Shown here in pieces: positions 31,501-38,700 of a DNA stretch of 64,000 nucleotides. Numbering within the stretch: the stretch's first letter is position 1; every line of letters begins with the position of its first letter. The notes below the pieces were generated by a model. It did not search any database, was not told the origin of the DNA, and saw only the letters and a program-made list of their open reading frames with translations. The position numbers and the translations under genes are program-made. Source of the DNA: Undaria pinnatifida (taxonomy: Eukaryota > Sar > Phaeophyceae > Laminariales > Alariaceae); contig JABAKD010000028.1 of the NCBI GenBank assembly GCA_012845835.1, positions 7,257,632 through 7,321,631 of the forward strand. The letters run 5' to 3'.

Positions 31501-33788
31501 TTCGAGCCCCGCCGAGTGCATACTCGTGTAAATTTGTTGGGATTTTTTCTTGTGCACAAGTTGACTTGCGGAAAGCGCGAGAGCGTGAGTTAGCAACACT
31601 CGATGAGAAATCGACGTGGGATTGCTGAACCCTATGCGCGACGAAAATTGAAGGCAAGAACTTGGGGGAAGAAAGGACGACACCTGTGACCACGGCTTGT
31701 CAAGAAGCTTGAAAGTAGAGGTGTGGGAAAAAGAAGAAAAAAATGTACCAGGTGTATAGTAGACTATATCACGGCTGACGCAATTCATGTCTCCACCAGA
31801 AACATATAAAAGTGAAATCGGGAGTCAGCCAACTTCCATCTTAAGGGACCCCGTGATAAGAAAATCGGTATATAAGAGGGACGTCGATTTTCTTCTCTAC
31901 GTACCGTTTTCTGACCTTCCCTTATACTGGACGCAACACCCAATAAGCAACGGACGAAAGGGGATATCAGGTCCCAAAGAGGGGGCTGCCACACTGCTGT
32001 CTCCCGCTTGTTGGAAAAAGCAATTTTCACTGCTCACAAATATCGATACAAAACGAGTTACGTGTTCCTCCTCAAGTGCCAGAGAGACGGACGAGTCCAC
32101 TTTAAAGGACCTCATCATTTACTAAGGGCCGAGTTTGACAAGGGGCGTCGGTATACAAGGGACCCTGCCTCCCCAACACACTACGTAGTCCCTTAAAAAG
32201 GGCCGCATATTGTGTACCTGGTACCATGTATAACCGGGGTCCCCGGTGAGGTATCAGGTCATCCTAGAGCCTGGGATAGACCACAGTAGTTATAGGTCAG
32301 TTTCGTGGGTTCGACCCCCGCCGAGTGCATACTCGTGTAAATTCGTTGGGACTTTTTCTTGTGTACATATTGACTTGCGGAAAGCGCGAGAGCGTGAGTT
32401 AGCAACACTCGATGAAAAATCGACGAGCAGTGGGATTGGTGAACCCTATGCGCGACAAAAATTGAAGGCAAGAACCGGGGGGAAGAAGGGACGACACCTC
32501 CGTGACCACGGCTTGTCCAGAAACTGAAAAGTACTCGAAAAAGTGTGAGAAAAAAAAAAAAAAACAATGTGGCAGTGATTGTGCTCCTGGCCGCACAACG
32601 CACAACGCACGAAAGAAAGAGAACACATTTCGAAAGTCGTTCGAAAAGTCCAGTTCTTTTTTCAAAAAATGAAAATAGCATCTGAAAAATAGGAAGACCA
32701 CAGAGAGAGTGGGAGCGGCTTCATGCCTTTGTCCAAGTACTGTAGGCATCAATATAGTAACCGTTTCATCAAGGTTATGAATACGAATGGTCCTTAAATG
32801 TCTGTCCAGGTTGGTGTATATCTGACGTGTATCTCCAGCAACGACGACGACACGACGACACAAGGACACCGCACGAGGCAACAAGAACGGCGGTTGCTCC
32901 GCCCTCGCCGGTCAATGAATGACGTAAGGCGTAAGGCCACGCACCTGATACCAACAGCAGATCGTTCGCGGCGTGATGCATGGAGATGGCATCCCAAGAG
33001 CAGATGTCACCAGGAGTTGTCCTTTCCGCCACGCTCAGCTCGTTCACCAAAGTAGCAGCCAGGCTCCACTCCCTCTCGCGCAAAGCTCCTCCGGGGGTTG
33101 TCAGGTGCTCATCATTTGCCACACTCGGATCCGACCACACGTTGTTAGAATGGAGATCGATTGATTCCGACATTAGGTCGCTCAGCAACTGAGCAATGAA
33201 CGCGTCAGCCTCAGTCGAGTGTGCGCGCAGTGTGCCTGGCGATAGTTCCACGTTGAGCCCTTGCACGTTTTTCATGCGCATCGACCGTCCGTGAATCGTC
33301 GCTAGCCCACCTGCCGTGCTCTGAGTACTATCGCCATGCTCTATTAATAAGACACCAGGAGCAACCTTCAGCGGGGATGGAAATGGTGCAATGCTGGCCA
33401 GTCCGAATTGAGGGTTGGTCGACAACTCCTGTGCTTCGGCATGCGACGCTGTCACGAAAAAGCAAGCCCCGTGTGCACTTGAGTGAGCTACAGGCCGCAC
33501 AGCTTCGGGCGACAGATACCGCTGGAGATGAGAAATGGCCTCGTGGCCGCGATTATACGCAGCACAGGCTAAGTGCGGCGCGCGTGCACCGCCTTGGCTG
33601 GCTCGGAGCCTCTCTCCACTCCATTGCGCAGCCGCTTCGAAGCTCTTGGCGTGCCCATTGAACGAATCCTTTGCCGTTGTAATAAGAGCATTTTCTACCA
33701 CACTCATGGAAGGGCAAGGCAAGCTGTCCGCCGAGCTCCATAGCGTCGAAGCCACAACAGCCAAGAAGCAGAGCGCTCTCCTCCTCAT
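18958..33788 (-). CDS. Secreted subtilisin-family (S8) serine protease, eight exons, apparently intact
   Basis: Exons, all minus strand: 33788-32945, 24272-24025, 23293-22853, 22433-21837, 21245-20967, 20384-20280, 19948-19832 and 19554-18958. They sum to 3,228 nt (1,075 codons plus TGA). The first junction is phase 1, all others are phase 0, and all introns are GT..AG. The start MRRRALCFLAVVASTLW gives a good signal peptide. An in-frame ATG at 33899 would add 37 residues and hide it. A propeptide-like region follows (to about residue 300). Catalytic residues: Asp367 (VVDSGLDETSCFF), His556 (AGHGTHTAGS), oxyanion Asn722 (FAAGNDGG) and Ser826 (AGTSMSCPIVAG). IKPEVVAPGD precedes the Ser exon, and a beta-sandwich domain ends the protein. 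The enzyme should hydrolyse peptide bonds in the secretory pathway or wall. Oddities: an 8.7-kb first intron full of repeats, and a Ser/Tyr/Pro-rich insert of about 100 residues between Asp and His. A paralogue faces it at 79-1187. Confidence 0.85.
19832..19948 (-). CDS. S8 protease exon 7
   Basis: 39 codons from VRQYFVDTSFYLADV to SPSSATVK. Acceptor GCCCCCACAG, donor GTCAAG|GTAAGG. It has the same length and boundaries as the plus-strand paralogue exon 79-195. Confidence 0.88.
20280..20384 (-). CDS. S8 protease exon 6: catalytic Ser
   Basis: This 35-codon exon carries IYSAGGDGTDTHSC and then AGTSMSCPIVAGASAM, with the nucleophile Ser in GTSM. Acceptor TTGGACAG, donor GCAATG|GTGAGC. Confidence 0.9.
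20967..21245 (-). CDS. S8 protease exon 5: oxyanion Asn
   Basis: Acceptor CTCGCGCAG, then NPENLLIFAAGNDGG (oxyanion-hole Asn), TVCTIGSPAIGKNALAVGA, FSSYGPTQDGRIKPEVVAPG and DA at donor GCG|GTAAGC. It has 93 codons, phase 0. Confidence 0.9.
21410..21670 (+). repeat. Family B dispersed repeat, copy 2 (inside intron 4 of the S8 gene)
   Basis: It shares CCATGGCCTAGAG, CATTCCGACGA, GTTGGGTTATGGAGCCCCG and TCTCTATCGTAGCA in order with 17400-17650. It lies wholly in the intron between exons 4 and 5. Confidence 0.6.
21837..22433 (-). CDS. S8 protease exon 4: catalytic His
   Basis: Acceptor CCATGCAG, then IIQYINMIKSDLLAG, DEAAGHGTHTAGSAAG (catalytic His), a Cys-rich loop (CDGDKVLGCVGGCIEADG), EHGGMAQGAKLAIFDT, LHSNSWGGD and DFMYK. 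The donor is TACAAG|GTAAGC. It has 199 codons, phase 0 at both ends. The Cys-rich loop implies extra disulphides. Confidence 0.9.
22853..23293 (-). CDS. S8 protease exon 3: catalytic Asp and low-complexity insert
   Basis: Acceptor CCTCACCAG, then VVDSGLDETSCFF with the catalytic Asp. A segment of about 100 residues dominated by Ser, Thr, Tyr and Pro (SSPSYSPTSS-type) follows, then FTGGDFSFYPERRK at donor CGCAAG|GTAAGT. The insert is likely a disordered, possibly glycosylated surface loop. Confidence 0.87.
24025..24272 (-). CDS. S8 protease exon 2
   Basis: Acceptor CATGTAG, then 82 codons after the split Gly: LDHLLYKES at the start, RLYNAAARPMIQSA, and GLDGTGEIIQ at the end. The last motif is the conserved G.DG.G.I segment just before the catalytic Asp. 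The donor is ATCCAG|GTGCGA, phase 0. Confidence 0.85.
24545..24790 (+). mobile_element. Family A element fragment
   Basis: AAAATACACTACAGCCTCGA, then CGTCGAAACTCATCTTTG, AAGCTGTGTATGATG, GATCGCGCGTG and later AAAATCCGACGGCTGTAGAA match the family A left end and subterminal region at lower identity than other copies. Confidence 0.65.
24803..24872. repeat. AT microsatellite followed by a long poly-G run
   Basis: TATATATA blocks at 24811-24838 are followed by an uninterrupted G-run at about 24849-24870, at the junction with a family D repeat. Confidence 0.75.
24871..25080 (+). repeat. Family D dispersed repeat, copy 1
   Basis: GTACTCATGTGTTGCC, then TTGGCCACGCATCCCTTTCG, AGCACCGTTC and AGACACCTCCAAC match, in reverse complement, the sequence at 50640-50830. 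One end abuts poly-G here and poly-C in the other copy, so the homopolymer belongs to the element. Confidence 0.7.
25622..25665. repeat. TGT/TGC trinucleotide microsatellite
   Basis: GTTGTTGCTGCTGTTGCTGCTG and similar triplets produce a spurious poly-Leu frame. Confidence 0.6.
26958..27053 (+). repeat. Tandem duplication of 48 bp
   Basis: AGATGGGTGACGGCT..GCGTGAAGT..GTCGTTG..GGTTGAGG occurs twice head to tail, starting at 26958 and 27006, with a few substitutions. Confidence 0.8.
27297..27568 (-). mobile_element. Partial family A element abutting the complete copy
   Basis: 27297-27482 repeats 27851-28037 (GCCAGAGTAAT, ACTTCATTATCTTT-like, ATCGCCTAGACC, CCCCTACAT). 27490-27568 is a family A terminal repeat in reverse orientation. 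With the left end of the next element it forms a head-to-head inverted junction near 27570. Confidence 0.7.
27573..28318. mobile_element. Complete family A element with long terminal inverted repeats
   Basis: The left terminal repeat (about 27573-27752) and right terminal repeat (about 28135-28318) are inverted copies. Both contain CTCCAGCTGTGAGATCGAAG, CATCTTTGCAAGCTGTGTG, ATACTCCGATCGCGCG, CCTCATGAAGGATATAGG, GTCGGCGACTCCCCTT and CTATCAGGGTCAACAGG. The roughly 380-bp middle is C-rich and non-coding. Size and structure fit a non-autonomous DNA transposon; superfamily unknown. Confidence 0.8.
28363..28388 (+). promoter_or_regulatory. Candidate core promoter: TGACGTCA palindrome plus TATAAAAG
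   Basis: A perfect TGACGTCA (28363-28370), the bZIP/CRE-type site, stands 10 bases before TATAAAAG (28381-28388). A transcript start would be expected about 30 bp downstream, and an ATG follows at 28521. The pair lies within intron 1 of the S8 gene on the opposite strand, just outside a family A element. This is inferred from motif only. Confidence 0.4.
28521..28745 (+). CDS. Hypothetical short open frame downstream of the candidate promoter
   Basis: ATG opens a 74-codon frame starting MAPPPAAGGDAIVSTHTI, continuing EEEPGTKILLNTVHDGFKWL. It ends shortly after running through telomere-like repeats. No family is recognised. The early part has plausible composition. The frame may be a first exon whose donor (for example near CGACG|GTTTCA, about 28622) leads elsewhere, or it may be chance. 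Confidence 0.25.
   Translation: MAPPPAAGGDAIVSTHTIPEEEPGTKILLNTVHDGFKWLSSINILITRIDSHAILHYCVFSTMLTLTLALAHRK
28710..28734. repeat. Interstitial telomere-like CCCTAA/CCCTAG run
   Basis: CTAACCCTAACCCTAGCCC and one more CCCTAG-like unit are seen, four units in total. It is too short to be a telomere. Confidence 0.5.
29060..29320 (-). mobile_element. Family A element, one terminal repeat
   Basis: In reverse orientation it carries CTCCAGCTCGCTGTGAGATC, CATCTTTGCAAGCTGTGTG, GATCGCGTG and AAACCCGTTTTTGAGGGAG-like sequence. It contains the extra GCTC insertion in the terminal motif. No partner end was found. Confidence 0.7.
29926..30000. repeat. Three exact 25-bp tandem copies
   Basis: GCCATTAGACACGCGTCACA plus GTTTC is repeated three times without any difference, a recent amplification. 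Each unit contains ACGCGT. Confidence 0.9.
30764..30791. repeat. (GT)n microsatellite
   Basis: An uninterrupted GTGTGT run of about 14 repeats. Confidence 0.85.
31305..31850 (+). repeat. Family E repeat interrupted by a SINE
   Basis: The left part (TTGTTGTTCTAACATTAACT, GTGGTCACAGGACAGG, CCAGTCACTCTGGAGCTGAG, TACCCCAGGGAA) and right part (ACGCAATTCATG, CCAGAAACAT, GAAATCGGGAGTCAGCC) are contiguous at 58285-58475. Here they are split by 31436-31768, which shows that the SINE inserted into this repeat. Confidence 0.8.
31436..31768 (+). mobile_element. tRNA-derived SINE, copy 1
   Basis: The head resembles a tRNA gene: GGTGGCGTATCAGGTTATCC fits a polymerase III A box, and GAGTTCGAGCCCC fits a B box. 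A shared body follows (GCACAAGTTGACTTGCGGAA, GCGCGAGAGCGTGAGTTA, AAATTGAAGGCAAGAAC, GTGACCACGGCTTGTC) with an A-rich tail. It would be transcribed by polymerase III and mobilised by a partner LINE. TATA/ATATA flanks both sides where the empty site at 58410 has one copy. Confidence 0.82.
32227..32575 (+). mobile_element. tRNA-derived SINE, copy 2
   Basis: It has the same architecture as the copy at 31436: GGTGAGGTATCAGGTCATCC (A box), GGGTTCGACCCCCGCC (B box), body and GTGACCACGGCTTGTCC, ending in a long A-run (about 32550-32565). It carries a short extra segment (GGGATAGACCACAGTAGTTA) between the boxes. Confidence 0.82.
32945..33788 (-). CDS. S8 protease exon 1: signal peptide and propeptide region
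   Basis: ATG at 33788 begins MRRRALCFLAVVASTLWSS, a basic n-region plus hydrophobic core, with likely cleavage near SSADS. The body (ACFFVTASHAEAQEL, LKVAPGVLLIEHGDS) resembles an inhibitory propeptide. The donor is GTATCAG|GTGCGT, leaving one base of a Gly codon. The next exon supplies GC, which is a strong frame check. Confidence 0.78.
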
Positions 33789-34479
33789 CGTAGCATGGAG
33801 GCGCCTTGATGGAAATACCTTTCTCCCCAGCGAGGTGGGAGGCGGCGCCGCCGACCCAGCGCAGCAAGGGGTGCCTGCGGGCCTCGTGAGCTTCGACATC
33901 ACGCAGTTTGCCGACTGATGCCAACACAGAGACTAACACTGCTGGTGCTGTCAGTTCGATGTCGTGTTGGTAGTTGGTACGCGGTGGTATCCTGTCTCCG
34001 TGGTTCTCGTGAGTTGTGATATTTTTTCGTTGTTCTATTCCTCAAAACCTAGCCTGTGCATATAGTCTAATCTATGGCTCATCCGCGGTCTGGCGCTCGG
34101 GAAATATCTGGGTCTTGCAGCTCGCGTCTTGGGGTCTGGGGATCTTGGGGGCACCGAACAGCAAAACAACCAGAAAACAACCCAGGAACAACGAAACACT
34201 TCAGATTTACACCTATCACTGGAACAGAGTCTGCGGATTGCGGAAACGAGCGGATTCGAGAAAAAAAGCGAAGAGGCAAAATCGGAAAAAATCCCGCCGC
34301 ATTTTTCTGTTCGTCGTTTCGTATGCGTATCAGGTATTGTACTACTACTACGAAATGCGTATCACGTATGATACCAAGAGGCACCAGGTACCAGGTCCAG
34401 AGTGACTGGAGCCTGTCCTGTGACCACGGACTTGATTACGCGAGTTAATGTGAGAACAACAACAACCAGGTGTACCAGG
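33789..34479. other. 5' flank of the S8 gene
   Basis: The upstream region of the minus-strand protease would contain its promoter. I see no clear TATA box at a convincing distance. 34393-34470 is a family E fragment in reverse orientation. Open frames near 34016-34450 on both strands have no recognised domain. Confidence 0.4.
34393..34470 (-). repeat. Family E fragment, reverse orientation
   Basis: AGAGTGACTGGAGCCTGTCC, then TGTGACCACGGACTTGATTA and GAGTTAATGTGAGAACAAC, is the reverse complement of 31315-31380 and 58290-58355. It abuts SINE copy 3. Confidence 0.75.
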
Positions 34480-34835
34480 TTTATACGCCGGTCGCCCCGG
34501 TGGCGTGTATCAGGTTATTATCCTCGAGCCTGGTATAGGTCAGTTTCGTGAGTTCGAATCCCCCGAGTGCCTAATACTACTCGTATGCATTCGTGGGGAC
34601 TATCTCTTGTGCACAAAAGGACTTACTTGCGGAAAACGCGAGAGCGTGTGAGTTAACAACACTGGATGAAAAATCGACGAGCAGTGGAATTGCTGAAGCC
34701 TGTGCGCGATAAAAAAATTGAAGGCAATAACGGGGGGAAGGAAGGGACGACACCTACCTGTGACCACGGCTTGTCCAAAAGCTGAAAAGTAGAAGAAGTA
34801 GTGAGAAAAAAATAGATGTAGACTTGAGACTATAT
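34480..34835 (+). mobile_element. tRNA-derived SINE, copy 3
   Basis: GGTGGCGTGTATCAGGTTAT (A-box region), GAGTTCGAATCCCCC (B box, closest of the three to a true tRNA), the shared body and GTGACCACGGCTTGTCC are followed by an A-rich tail. Small insertions distinguish it from copies 1 and 2. Confidence 0.82.
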
Positions 34836-34890
34836 TTAGTCTAGACTAGTCTACACTAGTCTAGTCTATCTAGTCTATACTACTATTTAA
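34815..34890. repeat. TCTAGTCTA-type short repeat
   Basis: TAGTCTAGACTAGTCTACAC and related 5-9 base units repeat for about 70 bp directly after the SINE tail. The units are partly self-complementary. Confidence 0.65.
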
Positions 34891-35054
34891 TATTCATCGT
34901 TTATTTATGCCAGGCTTCCTGCTGCTGCCTGTAGTCTCTGTGCTGTATGCAGCTGCTCGTACATCTAGCCATGAGCCGTGACGCATCACAGCCAGTAGTT
35001 GCCGAAGTGGCAGTCGTGATGATGCTCGTCGTATAGTCTAATATATACTTGGAA

Positions 35055-35660
35055 GTAAAAAATAAAATCCACTCCTGGATCCAGCTGTGAGATCGAAGAT
35101 ATTTTGTCGATACTCTCATCTTTGCAAGCTGTGTGTGATACTGCGCTCGCGCGTGCGCTTATTATTACTGGGTGCGTGGATGGGTGTCCTCATTAAGGAT
35201 ATAGGGCGGTGACTCCCCGTGGAACTACATACAGTGTAGCTTGTACCAGGGTCAACAAGGTGATGTCAGTCAGTATGTATGTGCGTAAAAACAATAAAAC
35301 CCTTTTGTGAGGGGGACAAAATCTGACAGCTGTGTGTGGAAAGAAATGCATCAATTCATCAACAAGTAGAAAACTAACTGTATCCTGTAAAAGTCGTATA
35401 ACCGACGAGGGGAAGGCGGAGTTTTTAGTTTTTAGGGGGGAAGTGGGGGCCTGGGTTTGAACAAGAGGGAGCGGGCGGTCGGGAGGGGGGGGGGGGGGGG
35501 GGAGGGCAACTCAATATGTGCGCGGAAACAAACTGTAAAATGTATCAAATCTGACGGTTGGTTGTGGAAAGAATGCATCAGTTTATCATGTATATCCTGT
35601 GAGTCGTACAACCAGTGAGGAGAGGGTGGAGTATTCGAAGGGATAGCAGGGGGTGTTACG
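35055..35660 (+). mobile_element. Family A element, left end and body
   Basis: AAATAAAATCCACTCC, CAGCTGTGAGATCGAAGATA, CATCTTTGCAAGCTGTGTG, CTCGCGCGTG, then AAATCTGACAGCTGTG, a poly-G block (about 35484-35502) and AGAATGCATCAGTTTATCAT are seen. It has the same order as the copy at 14738. The right terminal repeat is missing. Confidence 0.72.
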
Positions 35661-36684
35661 TGTGGGGATTATTTGATATTTTGTTTCACGTTGACTTTCA
35701 TCGTTAACGGTTCGATCCGACGAATTTCCTAAGGAACTACTCGCAGAACAATGAATAGGCGACAGCGACATCGTTGTCGAGATTTATGACGTTTTTCAAT
35801 TTTTTTAAAATAGTGTACGGTCAAATGTGGCGCCAACTTCCCGCGCCCCCGGTTGTCATTGTTGCTGTTTGTTGTTGTTGTCTTCACATTATTAAACCGT
35901 TACAAGGGCTCCGCATGGGTCGGGTAGGGCAGCACTTCGAATTGTTCGATTCAATACTTGGTTTAGAGTAAAAAAAGTCACCACACACAATCATAGTCTG
36001 CGCGTACAGTGTGCAAGGTAACGCCAAGAGTTCGATAGAGACTAACAATCATAACGATGTACTACTATTAATAGCCACCGTTTCTTAAGTGAATCCGATT
36101 CCGAGCTTCATTCATCAGATTTCGATCGGATAAATCCGAGCACACGCCGACTGACCCTTTAGTTTGGCGGCGAAACGTGTCGAGTGCGTTTCTTATTATA
36201 TTTTAACTCAATCAAGCGTCCGGGGCCAGTAAGCTGACTTACCATGTCCGCTTCGTGTTCTCTTCGTAACCACTGAGAGACGCGCACTGAGCCAGCTTCT
36301 GAAATATACAATGCATGCTATAATAGTATCATCTTGATCCGAGCCTCCCAGATCGACTGTCTGTGTGTTGTCTGATCGTGGAGAAACGTGCTGACGTTGT
36401 TCCAGGCGCGAAACACGGTGGTATGACTGCCTTCGTCATTCACCTCCTCGAATGCTAATGCAATGCTGCTGCTTGTTGCTGGCTGTGTGGATTGTTCACT
36501 TCTTGTAGATACAGTACGCGACTACAGCGCTTACGATGTTGACAGCTAAGTATTTCAGACTCGAGTTTTGTTAGACGAAAATATAAACAAGTCAGTTTTG
36601 TCTGATCGCTCATTGGACAGGCTCATGCACTAAGTAGGTGTCACCCGGGCACGATGATAGAGGATTGGAATCCATCCACACATG
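35661..36684. other. Unassigned stretch
   Basis: No gene or repeat family is recognised. The longest open frames are about 65 codons and featureless. Confidence 0.35.
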
Positions 36685-37720
36685 ATACCTTCCCGCACGG
36701 TGTGGAAATCCAAACCCCGCCGGCCGATTTTCTGATTGGCCATGGTTCGCATGTTGAGCCAGCCCCACCTCGGGAGGATATAGGGTCCCATCCCCGGTCC
36801 AGAGGTCGTTCCACATCTCTAAAACTTTCATCAACCGGGGAAGCAAACCGAGATTCCTCGGGTCCACACCACCCTGCACGGTGAGAAAACCCCAATAATC
36901 CCGTTGGCTAATCGCTGATTAGTTCGAGCTCTACAGCACTATCCTAGGCGGATAGAGGCCCATCAATGGGGGGCATTTCCGTCGCAGACGGAGAGGATAG
37001 GGTCCCATCCCCGATGAATGAATCCCCCGAATCTCTACAGCTCCAACAACCCCGGAACAATAACGATGATCTCCCGTGTCGACACCACTCCGCACGACAT
37101 GGAACCCCAACCATATTCGCTTATCACTGATTGGCTGGGGCTCGGACATAAGGGCAACGCCACCATGGGAGGATAACGAGTCCTGTGCCCGTTTCAGAAA
37201 TCCTCACAAACCGGGGACGATAACCGATTTCTCCCACGGGTCGACCCAGCCCCGCACGATTGTGCGACAATCATCTATCATTCACATTGGCTTATCGTTG
37301 AGTGGCTGCGCAGATCGTGTAGCCAGGGACACCCGGGGAGGAGATAGACCAGCAAACGGGCGGGGGGCGTTTCGACGCACCCGATGAGGATAAGGGCCCA
37401 TCGCCGTTCCAGATATCCTTCCATACCCCATCAACGCCAACGAACCGGGGACGAAAACCGACTTCTCCCGGGTCGACACCACACCGCACGGTGTCAAAGC
37501 CTTAGCTAGCTGAGGTTAGTATACAACGCCAGCACCACAGAACAGGATCCAACCTCGGTTCAGAAATCCTTCAAGGAATTTTTTATTATAAAAAAATGGG
37601 GCGACTCGCGCTACTGCTGAATTTTTGTTCGTATACCCCAACCCCCGGTACGCGGACATTTCATTTGACCCCCTGCCTCGATACCACCCCGCACAGTGTA
37701 ACCCAACCTTCGATTGATCG
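36685..37720. repeat. Degenerate tandem repeat, unit about 160-230 bp, about six copies
   Basis: A landmark like GTCGACACCACNCCGCACGG recurs near 36690, 36868, 37087, 37251, 37482 and 37688. A second landmark (GAGGATAGGGTCCCATCCCC and variants) alternates with it, and GATTGGCT-type and AACCGGGGACGA blocks fill the gaps. Identity is moderate and unit length varies, so this is an old satellite-like array. Open frames in it are artefacts. Confidence 0.75.
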
Positions 37721-38189
37721 GCTCGGCCGGGGTTCGTGGATAGAGGAACCACCACTCACTAAGAAGTTCAGCAAGTTCAATGAAGTCACTATCATCTCAT
37801 ACTGGCCTGTGATTAGAGCAGTTGTACATGGACCAATTGCATAATATACAGCAATCGGTCCAGATCGAGTCGATCGGTGCAACTTGCTTGATTATCGTAT
37901 TATTACAGCAGCCAAGGGCGCACAAAAAAAAAAACAGTCGACACCTACGTATTATACTCAAACTTTTTTTCGCCCTTCCAGAGGGGGGGTACGAAGATCC
38001 CATCCCCCCCCCCCATTACGCCACACAATTTCCTATGCAAACAACCCCATTCTAAATCCTATATAATGAAGAGGCAGAGGGGGTTCATAGCAGACACGCA
38101 GCCCCCTGGTCGCGCAACAGCAGCCTGCGTACCAGCTACGCGCAGCGCAGAGCAATGGAGAAAAAGGGAGAGAGCAAGAGAGAGTGGTC
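37721..38189. other. Unassigned stretch with A-run and C-run
   Basis: It contains an A-run near 37925, a C-run near 38006 and a TATATAA at about 38060, but no supported gene. Confidence 0.35.
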
Positions 38190-38700
38190 ACAATGAGCAC
38201 GGAGTCTTCCTCCTCACCCGAGCTCCCCTCCTCCGAGCCGTGTGACTCGTCTGAATCACCTGAGCCCCCCTTCTGCTGCGAGGTCTCGGTGCGTGCGATG
38301 GGGGCTGGGACACTCTTCTTCCTAGGCGCGACCTTTCGGTGTGGTGCGGGGGCTCTAGCAGTCCTACCCTTCCCCCTTCCCTTACACTTTCGCGACTTTC
38401 CCGACACCGCGTCCGTTTCCACCTTGCCTACGTTGTAGGTCTCTTTAAAGATCGCTGTGTTGGGATCTGACTTGCTCAGAGCCAACGCAGAGGTATGCTT
38501 CTGTTCTACGTGGTGGGACATAGAGTACCTCCACACTCACACTTCAGGCAAAATATGCACTTCAACGGTACGTTGGTGCATGGTGTAGAATCCGTGAAAG
38601 TGGACGCCGCTTTGAGGCCTAACGCAACGGCACTTCTTCGCGAGTCCAACTTGGTCGCGAGAGGACAGGTGGAGTGCATGTTAGATGCCGCGTTCCCCTT
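38190..38700 (-). pseudogene. Zinc-finger-like protein fragment with basic and acidic tracts
   Basis: Reading leftwards, CTNVPLKCIFC gives a C-x2-C pair. After an apparent one-base frameshift near 38545, YSMSHHVEQKHTSALALSKS supplies the His pair, together resembling a C2H2 or BED-type finger. A basic stretch (CKGRGKGRTARAPAPHRK) then an acidic one (SDESHGSEEGSSGEEEDS) follow, as in a DNA-binding nuclear protein. It could be a host gene piece or part of a transposon protein. It butts against the truncated gypsy element at about 38700. Confidence 0.45.

Larger units (their letters stand above)
24273..32944 (-). other. Intron 1 of the S8 protease, about 8.7 kb, repeat-filled
   Basis: It contains family A copies (24545, 27490-28318, 29155), a family D copy (24870-25080), minisatellites, a (GT)n run, two SINEs (31436, 32227) and a candidate plus-strand promoter with a short open frame (28363-28745). 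Nothing else coding is supported. Confidence 0.7.

Noticed and set aside
31444-31520. Functional tRNA gene at the SINE head
   Set aside because: A and B boxes are present, but the acceptor and anticodon stems do not pair and the segment occurs as part of a dispersed element of about 330 bp.
32259-32884. Minus-strand frames of 140-161 codons overlapping 32.3-32.9 kb
   Set aside because: They run through SINE copy 2 in reverse and past the exon 1 donor into intron. The same spurious peptide recurs at the other SINE copies.
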